DNA of 8,610 nt from Candidatus Yonathbacteria bacterium RIFCSPHIGHO2_01_FULL_51_10 (GCA_001823505.1 MHUS01000025.1:1-8610); one strand, 5' to 3'; shown: positions 1 to 6,450, counted from the first letter of the stretch. Made by a program: numbers and translations. The notes: generated by a model from the sequence alone, not told the origin.

Positions 1-45
1 CTTCGGTTTTTGTTCAGCGGATGCGATAAGCTCTTCGGGTGTCAT
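1..45 (-). CDS. Possible start of a reverse-strand gene (partial, 15 codons visible)
   Basis: An ATG at 45-43 opens MTPEELIASAEQKPK, which runs without a stop to the left edge. A TATACT hexamer at 83-78 (reverse strand) would start a transcript about 25 bases before this ATG, so this may be an intact gene start. The reading frame also continues upstream beyond a single TAA as protein-like sequence, so the ATG could equally be an internal methionine of the broken gene described above. No Shine-Dalgarno sequence sits at the usual distance; a GGAGAAGG lies about 20 to 28 bases upstream, which is too far. No family can be named from 15 residues. Confidence 0.4.
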   Translation of the reverse strand, partial: MTPEELIASAEQKPK

Positions 46-344
46 AGATTATGTATCAGTACAAGTTCCTTCTCCATAGTATACCTCGCGGTGAACAATG
101 ACGCTCCAATACGTGTGGATAACTCGTGCAAATTTGTGTTTTGCCGGCAGATCCCGTTCATGGACATTCCCCCGCTCCTCTGGTATTGTGAAGGTATTAC
201 CAATTTGTATTTGATCGACCTCGACCTTACCCTTGTTTCAAACCTATGACCATCGGATTTTCCCACGAACACTCCTTCTGCCCACGCAACGCTTTTTGCG
301 GACTGCGCGCTTGCTTTAGCTGCTCGCGGACCTAGCTGAACGAA
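1..344 (-). pseudogene. Decayed protein-coding gene, C-terminal part beyond left edge
   Basis: Read on the reverse strand, two frames join into one protein-like text. From 344 to about 232 one frame gives ...AKSVAWAEGVFVGKSDGHR... Near the GGG at 232-230 the protein-like text moves to another frame (GKVEVDQIQIGNTFTIPEE...), which runs to a TAA at 51-49. It continues in the same frame as MTPEELIASAEQKPK from 45 to the window edge. One missing base in the GGG run plus one nonsense codon would explain it. By my count about 38% of codons in the second frame start with G (23 of 60), against about 19% in the competing open frame, which supports coding in the second frame. There is no clear start codon. 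Alternatives are that only the ATG at 45 is live, or that the open frame ending in TGA at 44-42 is real and coupled to it by an ATGA overlap. I do not recognise the protein. Confidence 0.4.
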
Positions 345-387
345 TCATAGGGACACAAAGGACGGATCGGGTTCATCCTGAAACGTT

Positions 388-1920
388 ATGTTATCAATAA
401 AATTCGCCCTCGCACTTGCGGCCATGGCCGGTGTGGTGGGGATCGCGCTGGGGTATGTCCTCCGCCTTCTCCTCACATTAGGCAAAAAAGGCACCGTTGA
501 GCTCGAGATCAAACAGCTTCTCTTGGGCGCAAAAGAAGAAGCTCAGAAGATCACGGAGGAGGCCGAGAAAAAAGCCGTTTCCATCACCGAAGAGGCTCGC
601 AAAGAAGAAAAGGAGAAACAGTCGCATTTCAAACAAACCGAAGACCGCCTCATTAAAAAAGAGGAGCTTTTGGATCGTCGACAAGGCGATATTGACAGCG
701 AAGCTGGCCGGCTCAAGGAACGTGAGCAAGAACTTGAAGCCCTTACCGAACAAGCTAACCGCAAAAACACCCAAACCCTTGCAGAACTTGAGCGCGTATC
801 CAAACTTTCCGCCGAAGATGCCCGCAAAGAGCTCCTTACGCGCATTGAGCGTGAGTCCGAGGAAGATCTCCTGGTACGCATCAAGAAACTTGAGCTTGAG
901 GGCGTTGAGAAGCTCGAACAAAAAGCGAAGGATATCTTGGCAACGTCTATCCAGCGCCTTGCCTCATCCACCGCATCAGAAACCATGGCGACCGCCGTTT
1001 CCATCCCCTCAGAAGACATTAAGGGTAAGATCATCGGGAAAGAGGGGCGTAATATTCGCGCATTTGAACGTGCTGCGGGCGTTGAACTCATTGTCGACGA
1101 CACGCCCGGCGCCATTGTGGTGTCATCGTTTGATCCCGTTCGTCGCCAGATCGCGCGCATTGCTCTTGAGAACCTCATCTTGGACGGCCGCATTCAGCCT
1201 GTAAAGATAGAGGAGATGGTGGAAAAATCACGCGAGACCATCGGCAAGATCATCAAAGAGAAGGGCGAGCAGGCGGCATACGAATGCGGTGTGTTCAACC
1301 TTGACCCGCGACTGATCGCCATTTTGGGACGTCTCTATTTCCGTACGAGCTATGGACAGAACGTCCTCCAGCACTCCACCGAAATGGCCCATATCGCCGG
1401 CATGATCGCCCAAGAGCTTGGTGCCGATGTCGCCATCGCCCGTGCCGGAGCACTCCTCCATGACATCGGCAAGGCGGTGGACCACGAAGTACAGGGGACG
1501 CATGTGGAGATCGGCCGCCGGATCCTCCAGAAATTCGGTGTTGATGAGCGCATCGTGAAGGCGATGCAATCGCACCACGAAGAATACCCGTACGAAACGA
1601 TCGAATCGATCATTGTGCAGACCGCAGACGCCATTTCCGGCGGCCGACCGGGTGCTCGCCGCGATTCCGTGGAGAATTACATCAAACGTCTCCAGGATCT
1701 CGAAGCGATAGCAAACTCCTTTGAGGGTGTGGAAAAAAGCTATGCGATCCAAGCGGGACGCGAGATCCGGGTTTTTGTGACCCCCGACAAAGTTGCCGAC
1801 ATTGAGGCCCGCAACCTGGCTCGAGAGATCGCGCTGCGCGTAGAGAATGAGCTAAAATACCCTGGTGAAATAAGGGTAAATGTGATCCGCGAGCTCCGTG
1901 TCCTTGAGTACGCCCGCTAA
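388..1920 (+). CDS. rny: Ribonuclease Y (membrane-anchored endoribonuclease)
   Basis: RNase Y starts bulk mRNA decay by endonucleolytic cleavage at the inner face of the membrane. The 510-residue product is close to the usual length of about 520 and has the full family layout. Residues 5-30 form one membrane helix. Residues 35-190 are a long charged coiled coil, rich in E, K and R. A KH RNA-binding domain follows, with the GXXG loop as GKEG at 217-220 inside IIGKEGRNIRAFE. The HD phosphohydrolase domain has H329, the HD pair 358-359 in LLHDIGK, H396/H397 in SHHEE, and D414 in TADAISGGRPGAR. The RNase Y C-terminal region closes the protein (GEIRVNVIRELR). The ATG at 388 sits directly before the membrane helix and fits the family. 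There is no Shine-Dalgarno sequence; an AAAGGA lies about 25 bases too far upstream. A terminator-like hairpin follows the stop, so it is probably transcribed alone. Confidence 0.97.
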   Translation: MLSIKFALALAAMAGVVGIALGYVLRLLLTLGKKGTVELEIKQLLLGAKEEAQKITEEAEKKAVSITEEARKEEKEKQSHFKQTEDRLIKKEELLDRRQGDIDSEAGRLKEREQELEALTEQANRKNTQTLAELERVSKLSAEDARKELLTRIERESEEDLLVRIKKLELEGVEKLEQKAKDILATSIQRLASSTASETMATAVSIPSEDIKGKIIGKEGRNIRAFERAAGVELIVDDTPGAIVVSSFDPVRRQIARIALENLILDGRIQPVKIEEMVEKSRETIGKIIKEKGEQAAYECGVFNLDPRLIAILGRLYFRTSYGQNVLQHSTEMAHIAGMIAQELGADVAIARAGALLHDIGKAVDHEVQGTHVEIGRRILQKFGVDERIVKAMQSHHEEYPYETIESIIVQTADAISGGRPGARRDSVENYIKRLQDLEAIANSFEGVEKSYAIQAGREIRVFVTPDKVADIEARNLAREIALRVENELKYPGEIRVNVIRELRVLEYAR

Positions 1921-1924
1921 GAGG

Positions 1925-1961
1925 CCCCTCAAGAAATATTTCCTTTATTTGAGAGGGTTTT
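1925..1961 (+). terminator. Probable intrinsic terminator of rny
   Basis: Just after the rny stop, CCCCTCAA can pair with TTGAGAGGG (one bulged base), and AAATA/TATTT offers alternative pairing further in. The hairpin is followed at once by TTTT at 1958-1961. The stem is imperfect and the T run short, so strength is uncertain. Confidence 0.5.
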
Positions 1962-1991
1962 ACCCTGGCCCTATTTGTCCCCTTGCGCATG

Positions 1992-2019
1992 TTGCGCAAA
2001 AACCCTGATACTATATACT
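1992..2019 (+). promoter_or_regulatory. Probable promoter of the HU gene
   Basis: TTGCGC at 1992-1997 and TATACT at 2014-2019 are separated by 16 bases, which resembles a sigma-70 promoter with a weak -35. Transcription would start near 2026, giving a leader of about 127 bases. The -35 lies within a 7-bp inverted repeat, TTGCGCA-TGT-TGCGCAA (1983-1999), that could also be an operator. Confidence 0.5.
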
Positions 2020-2025
2020 GTTTCT

Positions 2026-2152
2026 AAGGGCGCGAAAGGCCGTGTTGCGGCGATGGCCCTGCGAAAAAGGTCGAACGCGGTTACCCGCACAGGGCCGCAC
2101 AAAATACACGGATCATACGATCGTTATTAGCGTTACAAAAATTTCAATTACT
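2026..2152 (+). promoter_or_regulatory. Structured 5' leader of the HU mRNA
   Basis: This GC-rich stretch between the putative promoter and the HU start folds on itself. GGCCCTG (2055-2061) pairs with CAGGGCC (2090-2096). Inside that, GCGG (2077-2080) pairs with CCGC (2085-2088) around a TTAC loop. TGCGGC (2046-2051) can alternatively pair with GCCGCA (2094-2099). The last 40 bases before the ATG are A/T-rich and unstructured. The frame is open through this region, but its translation does not resemble the N terminus of any HU protein. A regulatory leader or a small RNA is possible; I recognise no known riboswitch or tRNA. Confidence 0.4.
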
Positions 2153-2425
2153 ATGAATAAGCAAGGACTCGTTGAGGCAGTACATGCAGAATTGGGAGGC
2201 ACCAAAGCAGCTGCCGAGAAAGTTGTTGATATGATCATCGACAGCATTGTGAGCACACTCAAGAAGGGAGGCGAGGTTTCAATTGCCGGTTTGGGCATTT
2301 TTTCCGTCAAGCCCCGCGCAGCACGCACAGCACGCAACCCGAAGACGGGCGAGGCTGTTCACGTTCCTGCAACCAAGGTTCCTAAGTTCCGCGCCGCAAA
2401 AGCACTCAAGGACGCAGTAAAATAA
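2153..2425 (+). CDS. hup: HU-family DNA-binding protein
   Basis: HU is a small dimeric nucleoid protein that bends and compacts DNA in the cytoplasm. The 90-residue product starting MNKQGLVEAVHAELGGTKAA has the standard size and layout. Residues 1-38 form the helical dimerisation part. The GGEVSIAGLGIFSVK segment carries the conserved beta turn. The DNA-contacting arm is ARTARNPKTGEAVHVPATKVPKF, with the proline of the RNPKTG motif that intercalates in HU/IHF. The ending FRAAKALKDAVK is typical. An upstream in-frame GTG at 2042 would add 37 residues with no HU character, so the ATG at 2153 is preferred. There is no Shine-Dalgarno sequence (TTTCAATTACTATG). A structured leader precedes it and a set of hairpins follows. 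Confidence 0.95.
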   Translation: MNKQGLVEAVHAELGGTKAAAEKVVDMIIDSIVSTLKKGGEVSIAGLGIFSVKPRAARTARNPKTGEAVHVPATKVPKFRAAKALKDAVK

Positions 2426-2451
2426 GCGATGTCACTAAACGTGAATCGCTT
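2424..2451 (+). repeat. Inverted repeat overlapping the HU stop codon
   Basis: AAGCGAT (2424-2430) pairs with ATCGCTT (2445-2451), extended inward by TCAC (2432-2435) and GTGA (2441-2444) around a TAAAC loop, with one bulged G. It begins inside the HU stop codon. There is no T run, so it more likely protects the 3' end or attenuates than terminates. Confidence 0.6.
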
Positions 2452-2467
2452 GAATTTCCGTCACTCG

Positions 2468-2497
2468 CCCCAAATGAAAACAAGTTTTCATTTGGGG
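2468..2497. repeat. Perfect 13-bp inverted repeat
   Basis: CCCCAAATGAAAA (2468-2480) and TTTTCATTTGGGG (2485-2497) are perfect complements around a CAAG loop. The hairpin is not followed by a T run on either strand, so it is not a textbook terminator. An operator or an RNA-stability element are the simplest readings. Confidence 0.7.
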
Positions 2498-2510
2498 GCT
2501 CGCTAGGAAA

Positions 2511-2516
2511 TATAAT
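2511..2516 (+). promoter_or_regulatory. Consensus -10 hexamer in the HU-kinase spacer
   Basis: A perfect TATAAT stands between two hairpins. There is no good -35 at 16-18 bases (TTTTCA at 2485-2490 is 20 bases away, inside the inverted repeat). A transcript from here would start near 2523 and run straight into the terminator hairpin at 2531-2575, giving an RNA of only about 55 bases. Confidence 0.3.
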
Positions 2517-2530
2517 TTCTACTGTTGTTT

Positions 2531-2575
2531 AAACAAAATGCGCCGTTCCGCCCTGCGGAACGGCGCATTTTGTTT
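2531..2575. terminator. Strong intrinsic terminator, perfect 21-bp stem
   Basis: The arms 2531-2551 and 2555-2575 are perfect reverse complements around a CCT loop. The core is GC-rich (GCGCCGTTCCGC) and the outer arms are AAACAAAAT and ATTTTGTTT. The forward transcript therefore ends in a GC stem followed by TTTTGTTT. The symmetry lets it work on both strands. It separates HU from the histidine kinase. Confidence 0.85.
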
Positions 2576-2610
2576 CCCCCGACCAGTAGCTGCAGCTACA
2601 ACCCATAGTG

Positions 2611-2616
2611 TATAAT
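2611..2616 (+). promoter_or_regulatory. -10 box of the histidine kinase
   Basis: A perfect TATAAT ends six bases before the ATG at 2623, so transcription would start at or within a base or two of that ATG. No clear -35 is present. This implies a leaderless mRNA and argues against the in-frame GTG at 2608, which would lie upstream of the transcription start. Confidence 0.55.
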
Positions 2617-2622
2617 GTTCTC

Positions 2623-4008
2623 ATGCCACCAATGGACAAGAATTCGTACACCCTGTACACATGGCAGTTCCTCGCATCACTTTTCGTGATCATCGCCTGT
2701 GTCATTGTCGTCGTCTTGCAGGTCATTTTCTCTGGGTCAGTGAATGCTCCGACCGCGATCCTCCTGACGGTAATCTTTGTCGTATGGTATTTCTTTTCCA
2801 CGATCGTGGTGGAGAAGCAGCGCCACGAGCGCCTCAACGCACTCGCCATTGAAATGCGCGCCGACAATGTGACCCTCGAGGCGCGCATTGCGGAACGAAC
2901 ACAAGACCTCTTTCGGTCAAAGACGCATACCGATGCCATCATTGAAAGTCTCACGCTTGGTCTTGTTGAATATCAGGGAAACAACACCGTGGTGCGCGTC
3001 AACAAGGCAGCTGAGGAAATGCTTGGAATTAAACGCAACGACGTTGTCGGGAAACAAATTCTCCAGGCAGATATGGCCGTTCACAATCTTTCCTCCCTTG
3101 GCGAAGTGACCTTTTTCACCTCAACGGAGGCGATGCCGAAGCAAAAGCAGGGCAACCCCTATGAAGCGACGGTCGACGAGATCACCATCACCTACCCCGC
3201 CGAGCGGACACTCCAGGTCATCACCCTTCGTCTTCCCAACGAGGCGACTGGTGAGGGGGGCTTCATAAAACTGCTCCGTGACATCACCCGTGAAAAATTG
3301 GTTGAACGCAGCAAGAGCAATTTCATCACGGTTGCGGCGCACCAGCTGCGCACTCCCCTTTCTGCGATCCGCTGGGCGATCAACTTGATCCTCGCTGATA
3401 CCTCACGCCTAACTCAAGATGAATCAAATATCCTGAAGAGCGGTGCCTCCGCCACCGAGCAGGTCATCAACTTGATCAACGACCTTCTTGATGTCTCTCA
3501 GATCGAGGAGGGAAAGTTTGGGTATGAATTCGCGCAAGGGGACCTTGCCACGGTGATCAAAAAGTCTGTGGCACCGTTTGAGAAAAAGGCGCAAGAAAAA
3601 GGTGTGACGTTCAATCTTAGCGTTCCCTCGTCGGCAACCCCAGCAACCTTCGACGAAAAGAAGGTCGGGACGATAATCCAAAACCTCCTTGCCAACGCCG
3701 TCACCTATACCGGCGCGAATGGTCATGTAAATATCAATCTTGAATACGGCGATCGTTTCGCCACCGTCACGATCGCCGATACCGGCGCAGGAATCCCCGC
3801 CGACGAGATTATGCGCTTGTTCACTAAATTCTTCCGCTCCAAAAAAGCGCTCCAACTCGAAACGAGCGGTTCCGGTCTCGGACTCTATATCGCGAAAAAT
3901 ATCGTGGAGCGGCACGGTGGCCGCATCACGCTTGAGTCAGAGGAAGGCAAAGGTACCATCGTCTCCTTCACCCTCCCTCTTCGTAAAGAAGATATCCCGG
4001 AGGAGTAG
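2623..4008 (+). CDS. Membrane sensor histidine kinase with PAS domain
   Basis: The protein autophosphorylates on histidine in response to a signal and passes the phosphate to a response regulator. It is 461 residues from this ATG. Two membrane helices (about 16-36 and 44-63) are joined by only about eight residues, so there is no outside sensor domain. A short coiled coil follows (about 64-100), then a PAS-like domain (about 105-225: IIESLTLGLVEYQGN...VNKAAEEMLGI...LLRDITREK). HisKA has its H-box at AAHQLRTPLSAIRW with H240. HATPase_c has N-box NLLANAVTYT, G1 box DTGAGIP, F-box LFTKFF and G2 box GSGLGLYIAK. All catalytic motifs are present. No response regulator is adjacent, so it is an orphan here. 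The ATG at 2632 is a further possible start. It converges with the next gene, leaving only 23 bases between stops. Confidence 0.95.
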   Translation: MPPMDKNSYTLYTWQFLASLFVIIACVIVVVLQVIFSGSVNAPTAILLTVIFVVWYFFSTIVVEKQRHERLNALAIEMRADNVTLEARIAERTQDLFRSKTHTDAIIESLTLGLVEYQGNNTVVRVNKAAEEMLGIKRNDVVGKQILQADMAVHNLSSLGEVTFFTSTEAMPKQKQGNPYEATVDEITITYPAERTLQVITLRLPNEATGEGGFIKLLRDITREKLVERSKSNFITVAAHQLRTPLSAIRWAINLILADTSRLTQDESNILKSGASATEQVINLINDLLDVSQIEEGKFGYEFAQGDLATVIKKSVAPFEKKAQEKGVTFNLSVPSSATPATFDEKKVGTIIQNLLANAVTYTGANGHVNINLEYGDRFATVTIADTGAGIPADEIMRLFTKFFRSKKALQLETSGSGLGLYIAKNIVERHGGRITLESEEGKGTIVSFTLPLRKEDIPEE

Positions 4009-4031
4009 GCAAAAAATTGCCCATTACGTTA

Positions 4032-5243
4032 TTAATAATCGGCATCAACAACCCACTGCAGACCCTGAGAGCCCTCTCTTTGAGCTATGTAAAAACCAAA
4101 TGTTTCGCTCCCCTTCTTAAAATCTACCGAGCAAACCGCATCAACTCCCAAACCACAGTCGGTTATCTCCGGAAAGATCGCGGAGGGAGAGTGTGTACGA
4201 TCTCCAGGAATAATCGCCACCCAACCGTCATTCGCAAGGACATTTTTTGCAGTCTCATACGACTCGCCTATCTCAAAAGAGAAGTCACTGATAGTGTACT
4301 TTTTTTGTGCTGAGACATCCCCCACCTGAGTAGTTTCTGTCAACACCTCATACTCTTTGACTCCCAAGCGAGATAGTTCATCTTTGAATGCTCGTGGAAG
4401 TTTCTTTTTCCAGCCGTCTCTGTTCGTTGCGTAGGCAATGCCATCATTTGAACCACCCATGATCCAGTATCCGCCTGTATCGTCTTTCATGAACGCCACG
4501 TACTCACAATACCCACCCCTCCCCGAGGAACAAGGGCTCAGGCCATTATATAGATTTGGCGACTCGATTTTATACCCAAATGAACCAGGAATATCCGCGC
4601 TCTTTATTTCGCGAGTTGTCGGAATGGTAGCATCACCGGAAACATTGCTCTCACTAATATCCCCTATTTGTTCTCCGATATAGACTTCCGCGGACAGCGC
4701 ACCAGGCAACAATCTCTCATACGCATCACGATCTTCCTCCGTAAAGCCAAGGTCAAGGATTGATGGTAATGTAACTTTTCCACTTTTTTGATGAAATTCA
4801 CCATCAAAAAACATTCCGTGAGCACCGTGGTACAGAGAACAGTCAGCAGTGTACTCATCCCTCAAAACTGGTACATCCTCTGCGACATAATATACCTGAG
4901 AATCATCTGGAAAAACGACGGTCACCCTACACCCTTCTTGTGCCTCACCTCCATGATAATCAGTGCTTGTATATGTTTTTGTGGTGGTAGAAATATCGCG
5001 TTTTGCAGTCCCGGATAAATTACCGAGATGCCCAAAATTGACCGTATCGATTATATAGGCGAGTGTTGCGTCAGTACTGCTTGCAATGACGATCGTGCTG
5101 CCCGAGTATGGCGACGCCGTGTCTAAGACATACTCACCGTTAAGCGAACCTGGTGCCACTTGTGGCTGATACTGATACACAGAGAATGCGACCACCAAAA
5201 CAACAAGAAACACAATTGCGATAATTATTTTTTTAGGGGGCAT
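4032..5243 (-). CDS. Membrane-anchored extracytoplasmic protein with paired cysteines
   Basis: I do not recognise the full-length family. The 403-residue product has a short basic start (MPPKK) and one hydrophobic helix (about 6-22), with no clear cleavage site, so it is probably a signal anchor with the rest outside. Six cysteines come in pairs (105/135, 238/246, 363/371), consistent with disulfides in an exported protein. Residues 34-150 look like a beta-rich domain (CRVTVVF...CSLYHGAHGMFFDGEF). The last 85 residues (GWVAII...FPEITDCGLGVDAVCSVDF) recall small bacterial domains with a FPE-C-G-G-C pattern, from memory only. The gene starts 21 bases after the stop of the gene upstream of it. 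Its possible -10, TAAAAT at 5272-5267, overlaps that stop. No Shine-Dalgarno sequence is visible. Confidence 0.8.
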   Translation of the reverse strand: MPPKKIIIAIVFLVVLVVAFSVYQYQPQVAPGSLNGEYVLDTASPYSGSTIVIASSTDATLAYIIDTVNFGHLGNLSGTAKRDISTTTKTYTSTDYHGGEAQEGCRVTVVFPDDSQVYYVAEDVPVLRDEYTADCSLYHGAHGMFFDGEFHQKSGKVTLPSILDLGFTEEDRDAYERLLPGALSAEVYIGEQIGDISESNVSGDATIPTTREIKSADIPGSFGYKIESPNLYNGLSPCSSGRGGYCEYVAFMKDDTGGYWIMGGSNDGIAYATNRDGWKKKLPRAFKDELSRLGVKEYEVLTETTQVGDVSAQKKYTISDFSFEIGESYETAKNVLANDGWVAIIPGDRTHSPSAIFPEITDCGLGVDAVCSVDFKKGSETFGFYIAQREGSQGLQWVVDADY

Positions 5244-5264
5244 GGTGGCAAAGTAGCCTCGTGT

Positions 5265-5840
5265 TTATTTTATCGCCTCGCCTATCTCAGCAGGAAATTG
5301 GCAATTAGTTCTGAGGACACTAAGCAACAATTTGATTTTTCTTGTAGGGGTGGAGAGCTCACAGGAGAATTCTATGGGCGTGCCGGCCGACTCCCAGTTA
5401 TTGTCGTCCACCAATTCCCGATTCGGCCCGGCCTCACGTTTCACCATGCGCCAAATCAGCCATTTCTGATCCTGATATTCGACCTCCATCAGCTGGGAAG
5501 CGACGAATTCAGCCAGCACTATCCTGCCCGGGCCAGGCATCTCCGGCAGATGAAAGCTACCTGAGGCCGAGGTTGTTGCCTCATCTTTGTAAGTCTCGTC
5601 CTTCCATTCGACCGTGCGGGTGACGCGCGCACCGGCGAGCGGTTTTTGATCGAGGGTAATGACACCGTTCACAGCTGAAAAAAGCACTATCTTCTGGCCT
5701 AACAAACCCGCCTCTTTGTCATTTTCTCCCCCGACCACTAACGGTGAGCTTTGAGCGGCATATCGAGAGTATAGTGTTCCCACAACAAGGACCAAAACAA
5801 CTGTGACAAGTGCAATAATCATATATTTTTTAGGGGGCAT
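5265..5840 (-). CDS. Membrane-anchored DUF6795-like protein
   Basis: The 191-residue product begins with the shared anchor MPPKKYMIIA and one membrane helix (about 7-24). The outside part (about 52-162) matches, from memory, the DUF6795 beta-sandwich pattern: IVLFSAVNGVITLDQKPLAGARVTRTVEW, then a SGSFHLPEM turn, EFVASQLMEVEYQDQKWLIW, and the closing PIEFSCELS. Such domains resemble carboxypeptidase-regulatory folds; their job is not established to my knowledge. Two cysteines (160 and 180) could pair. The family usually lacks this anchor, so it looks like a fusion of a local export cassette to an imported domain. It has its own extended -10, and the next gene follows after 21 bases. The domain call needs a profile search. 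Confidence 0.75.
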   Translation of the reverse strand: MPPKKYMIIALVTVVLVLVVGTLYSRYAAQSSPLVVGGENDKEAGLLGQKIVLFSAVNGVITLDQKPLAGARVTRTVEWKDETYKDEATTSASGSFHLPEMPGPGRIVLAEFVASQLMEVEYQDQKWLIWRMVKREAGPNRELVDDNNWESAGTPIEFSCELSTPTRKIKLLLSVLRTNCQFPAEIGEAIK

Positions 5841-5859
5841 AATAAAGTTTCTTTCACGT

Positions 5860-5868
5860 ATTCTATCA
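5860..5868 (-). promoter_or_regulatory. Extended -10 promoter of the DUF6795-like gene
   Basis: On the reverse strand TGATAGAAT (TGn plus TAGAAT) lies 19 bases before the ATG at 5840. The 12-base string TGATAGAATACG is identical ahead of the next gene upstream. No -35 is evident. Confidence 0.55.
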
Positions 5869-5885
5869 CCTCTTCGAAATAACTT

Positions 5886-6398
5886 TTAGGGCGTCACACT
5901 AGAAGTTTCGCTCTTCTTGAATTCTCTATCTGCCTGTAGTACTCTGGGAGGCTTAATTGTATCATTAGCTAACGATATAATTAATTCATTATCAGTAAGT
6001 TTTTTATTATCTTTTGTCGAATACTTTAGCTCAAGCTGATAACTTCTATCTCTAACTACAAAATCCTTAGGGGAGACAATACCCGTACCAGCTGACCAAA
6101 CCAACATTTCCTCATTACCACTTGAATCAGTTATTGAAAAATTGTAATACACAACGTTAAGATTTGGATTAAAATCAACCTTCTTATCTGTTTCTCCCAA
6201 ATAGCTGACGCGAAAATCAGGAAACTGCAAAACTTCATTTTTATGAAATGCGGTTATCTCCCCATATGCTACGTTTTTAATACTCAACACACCCTTTTGG
6301 TAGGTACTGTCCTTCTTTTCGACCAAAAATATCCCACCAATGATGAGTGCGGCCGCAAGAATAATAAGTGCAATGATCATATATTTTTTAGGGGGCAT
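5886..6398 (-). CDS. Membrane-anchored hypothetical protein, AT-rich
   Basis: I do not recognise this family. The 170-residue product starts MPPKKYMIIALIILAAALII, a basic start and a single membrane helix (about 7-26), with no lipobox or clear cleavage site. The remaining 140 residues are polar, lack cysteine and have a beta-strand look (FRVSYLGET, NVVYYNFSITD, SYQLELKYS). This suggests a single small exported domain. Its coding sequence is visibly richer in A/T than the kinase and RNase Y genes, with many ATA, TTA and AAA codons, which hints at a separate origin for the exported part. The first 33 bases are nearly identical to those of the next gene. It lies 52 bases after the stop of the Imm11-like gene upstream and has its own extended -10. 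Confidence 0.75.
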   Translation of the reverse strand: MPPKKYMIIALIILAAALIIGGIFLVEKKDSTYQKGVLSIKNVAYGEITAFHKNEVLQFPDFRVSYLGETDKKVDFNPNLNVVYYNFSITDSSGNEEMLVWSAGTGIVSPKDFVVRDRSYQLELKYSTKDNKKLTDNELIISLANDTIKPPRVLQADREFKKSETSSVTP

Positions 6399-6419
6399 AG
6401 GGGTAAAGGCTTTAGGCGT

Positions 6420-6428
6420 ATTCTATCA
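6420..6428 (-). promoter_or_regulatory. Extended -10 promoter of the AT-rich anchored gene
   Basis: TGATAGAAT on the reverse strand lies 21 bases before the ATG at 6398, in the same 12-base string found ahead of the next anchored-protein gene. It overlaps an imperfect 12-base dyad, ATCGTGCATGAT (6436-6425), that could modulate it. Confidence 0.55.
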
Positions 6429-6450
6429 TGCACGATAAAAAAATACGATC

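Noticed and set aside
10..249. Forward-strand 79-codon ORF before rny
   Set aside because: It is cysteine- and leucine-rich, does not look like a protein, and opposes a better coding signal on the reverse strand.
478..1204. Long open frames on both strands inside rny
   Set aside because: They are shadows of the coding frame, rich in R, S and F, with no independent coding signal.
2055..2096. tRNA or known riboswitch in the HU leader
   Set aside because: There is no cloverleaf, no T-loop GGTTCGA motif, no CCA end and no riboswitch core that I recognise.
2042..2152. 37-residue N-terminal extension of HU from an in-frame GTG
   Set aside because: The extension has no HU character, lies in a structured GC-rich leader, and the ATG at 2153 gives exactly the standard HU length.
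4008..4021. GGCAA-AAAA-TTGCC hairpin between the convergent genes as a terminator
   Set aside because: The stem is only five base pairs with no T run on either strand; too weak to call.
5235..5243. GCCACCATG resembling a eukaryotic Kozak context
   Set aside because: Chance match; all surrounding genes are bacterial in family and layout.
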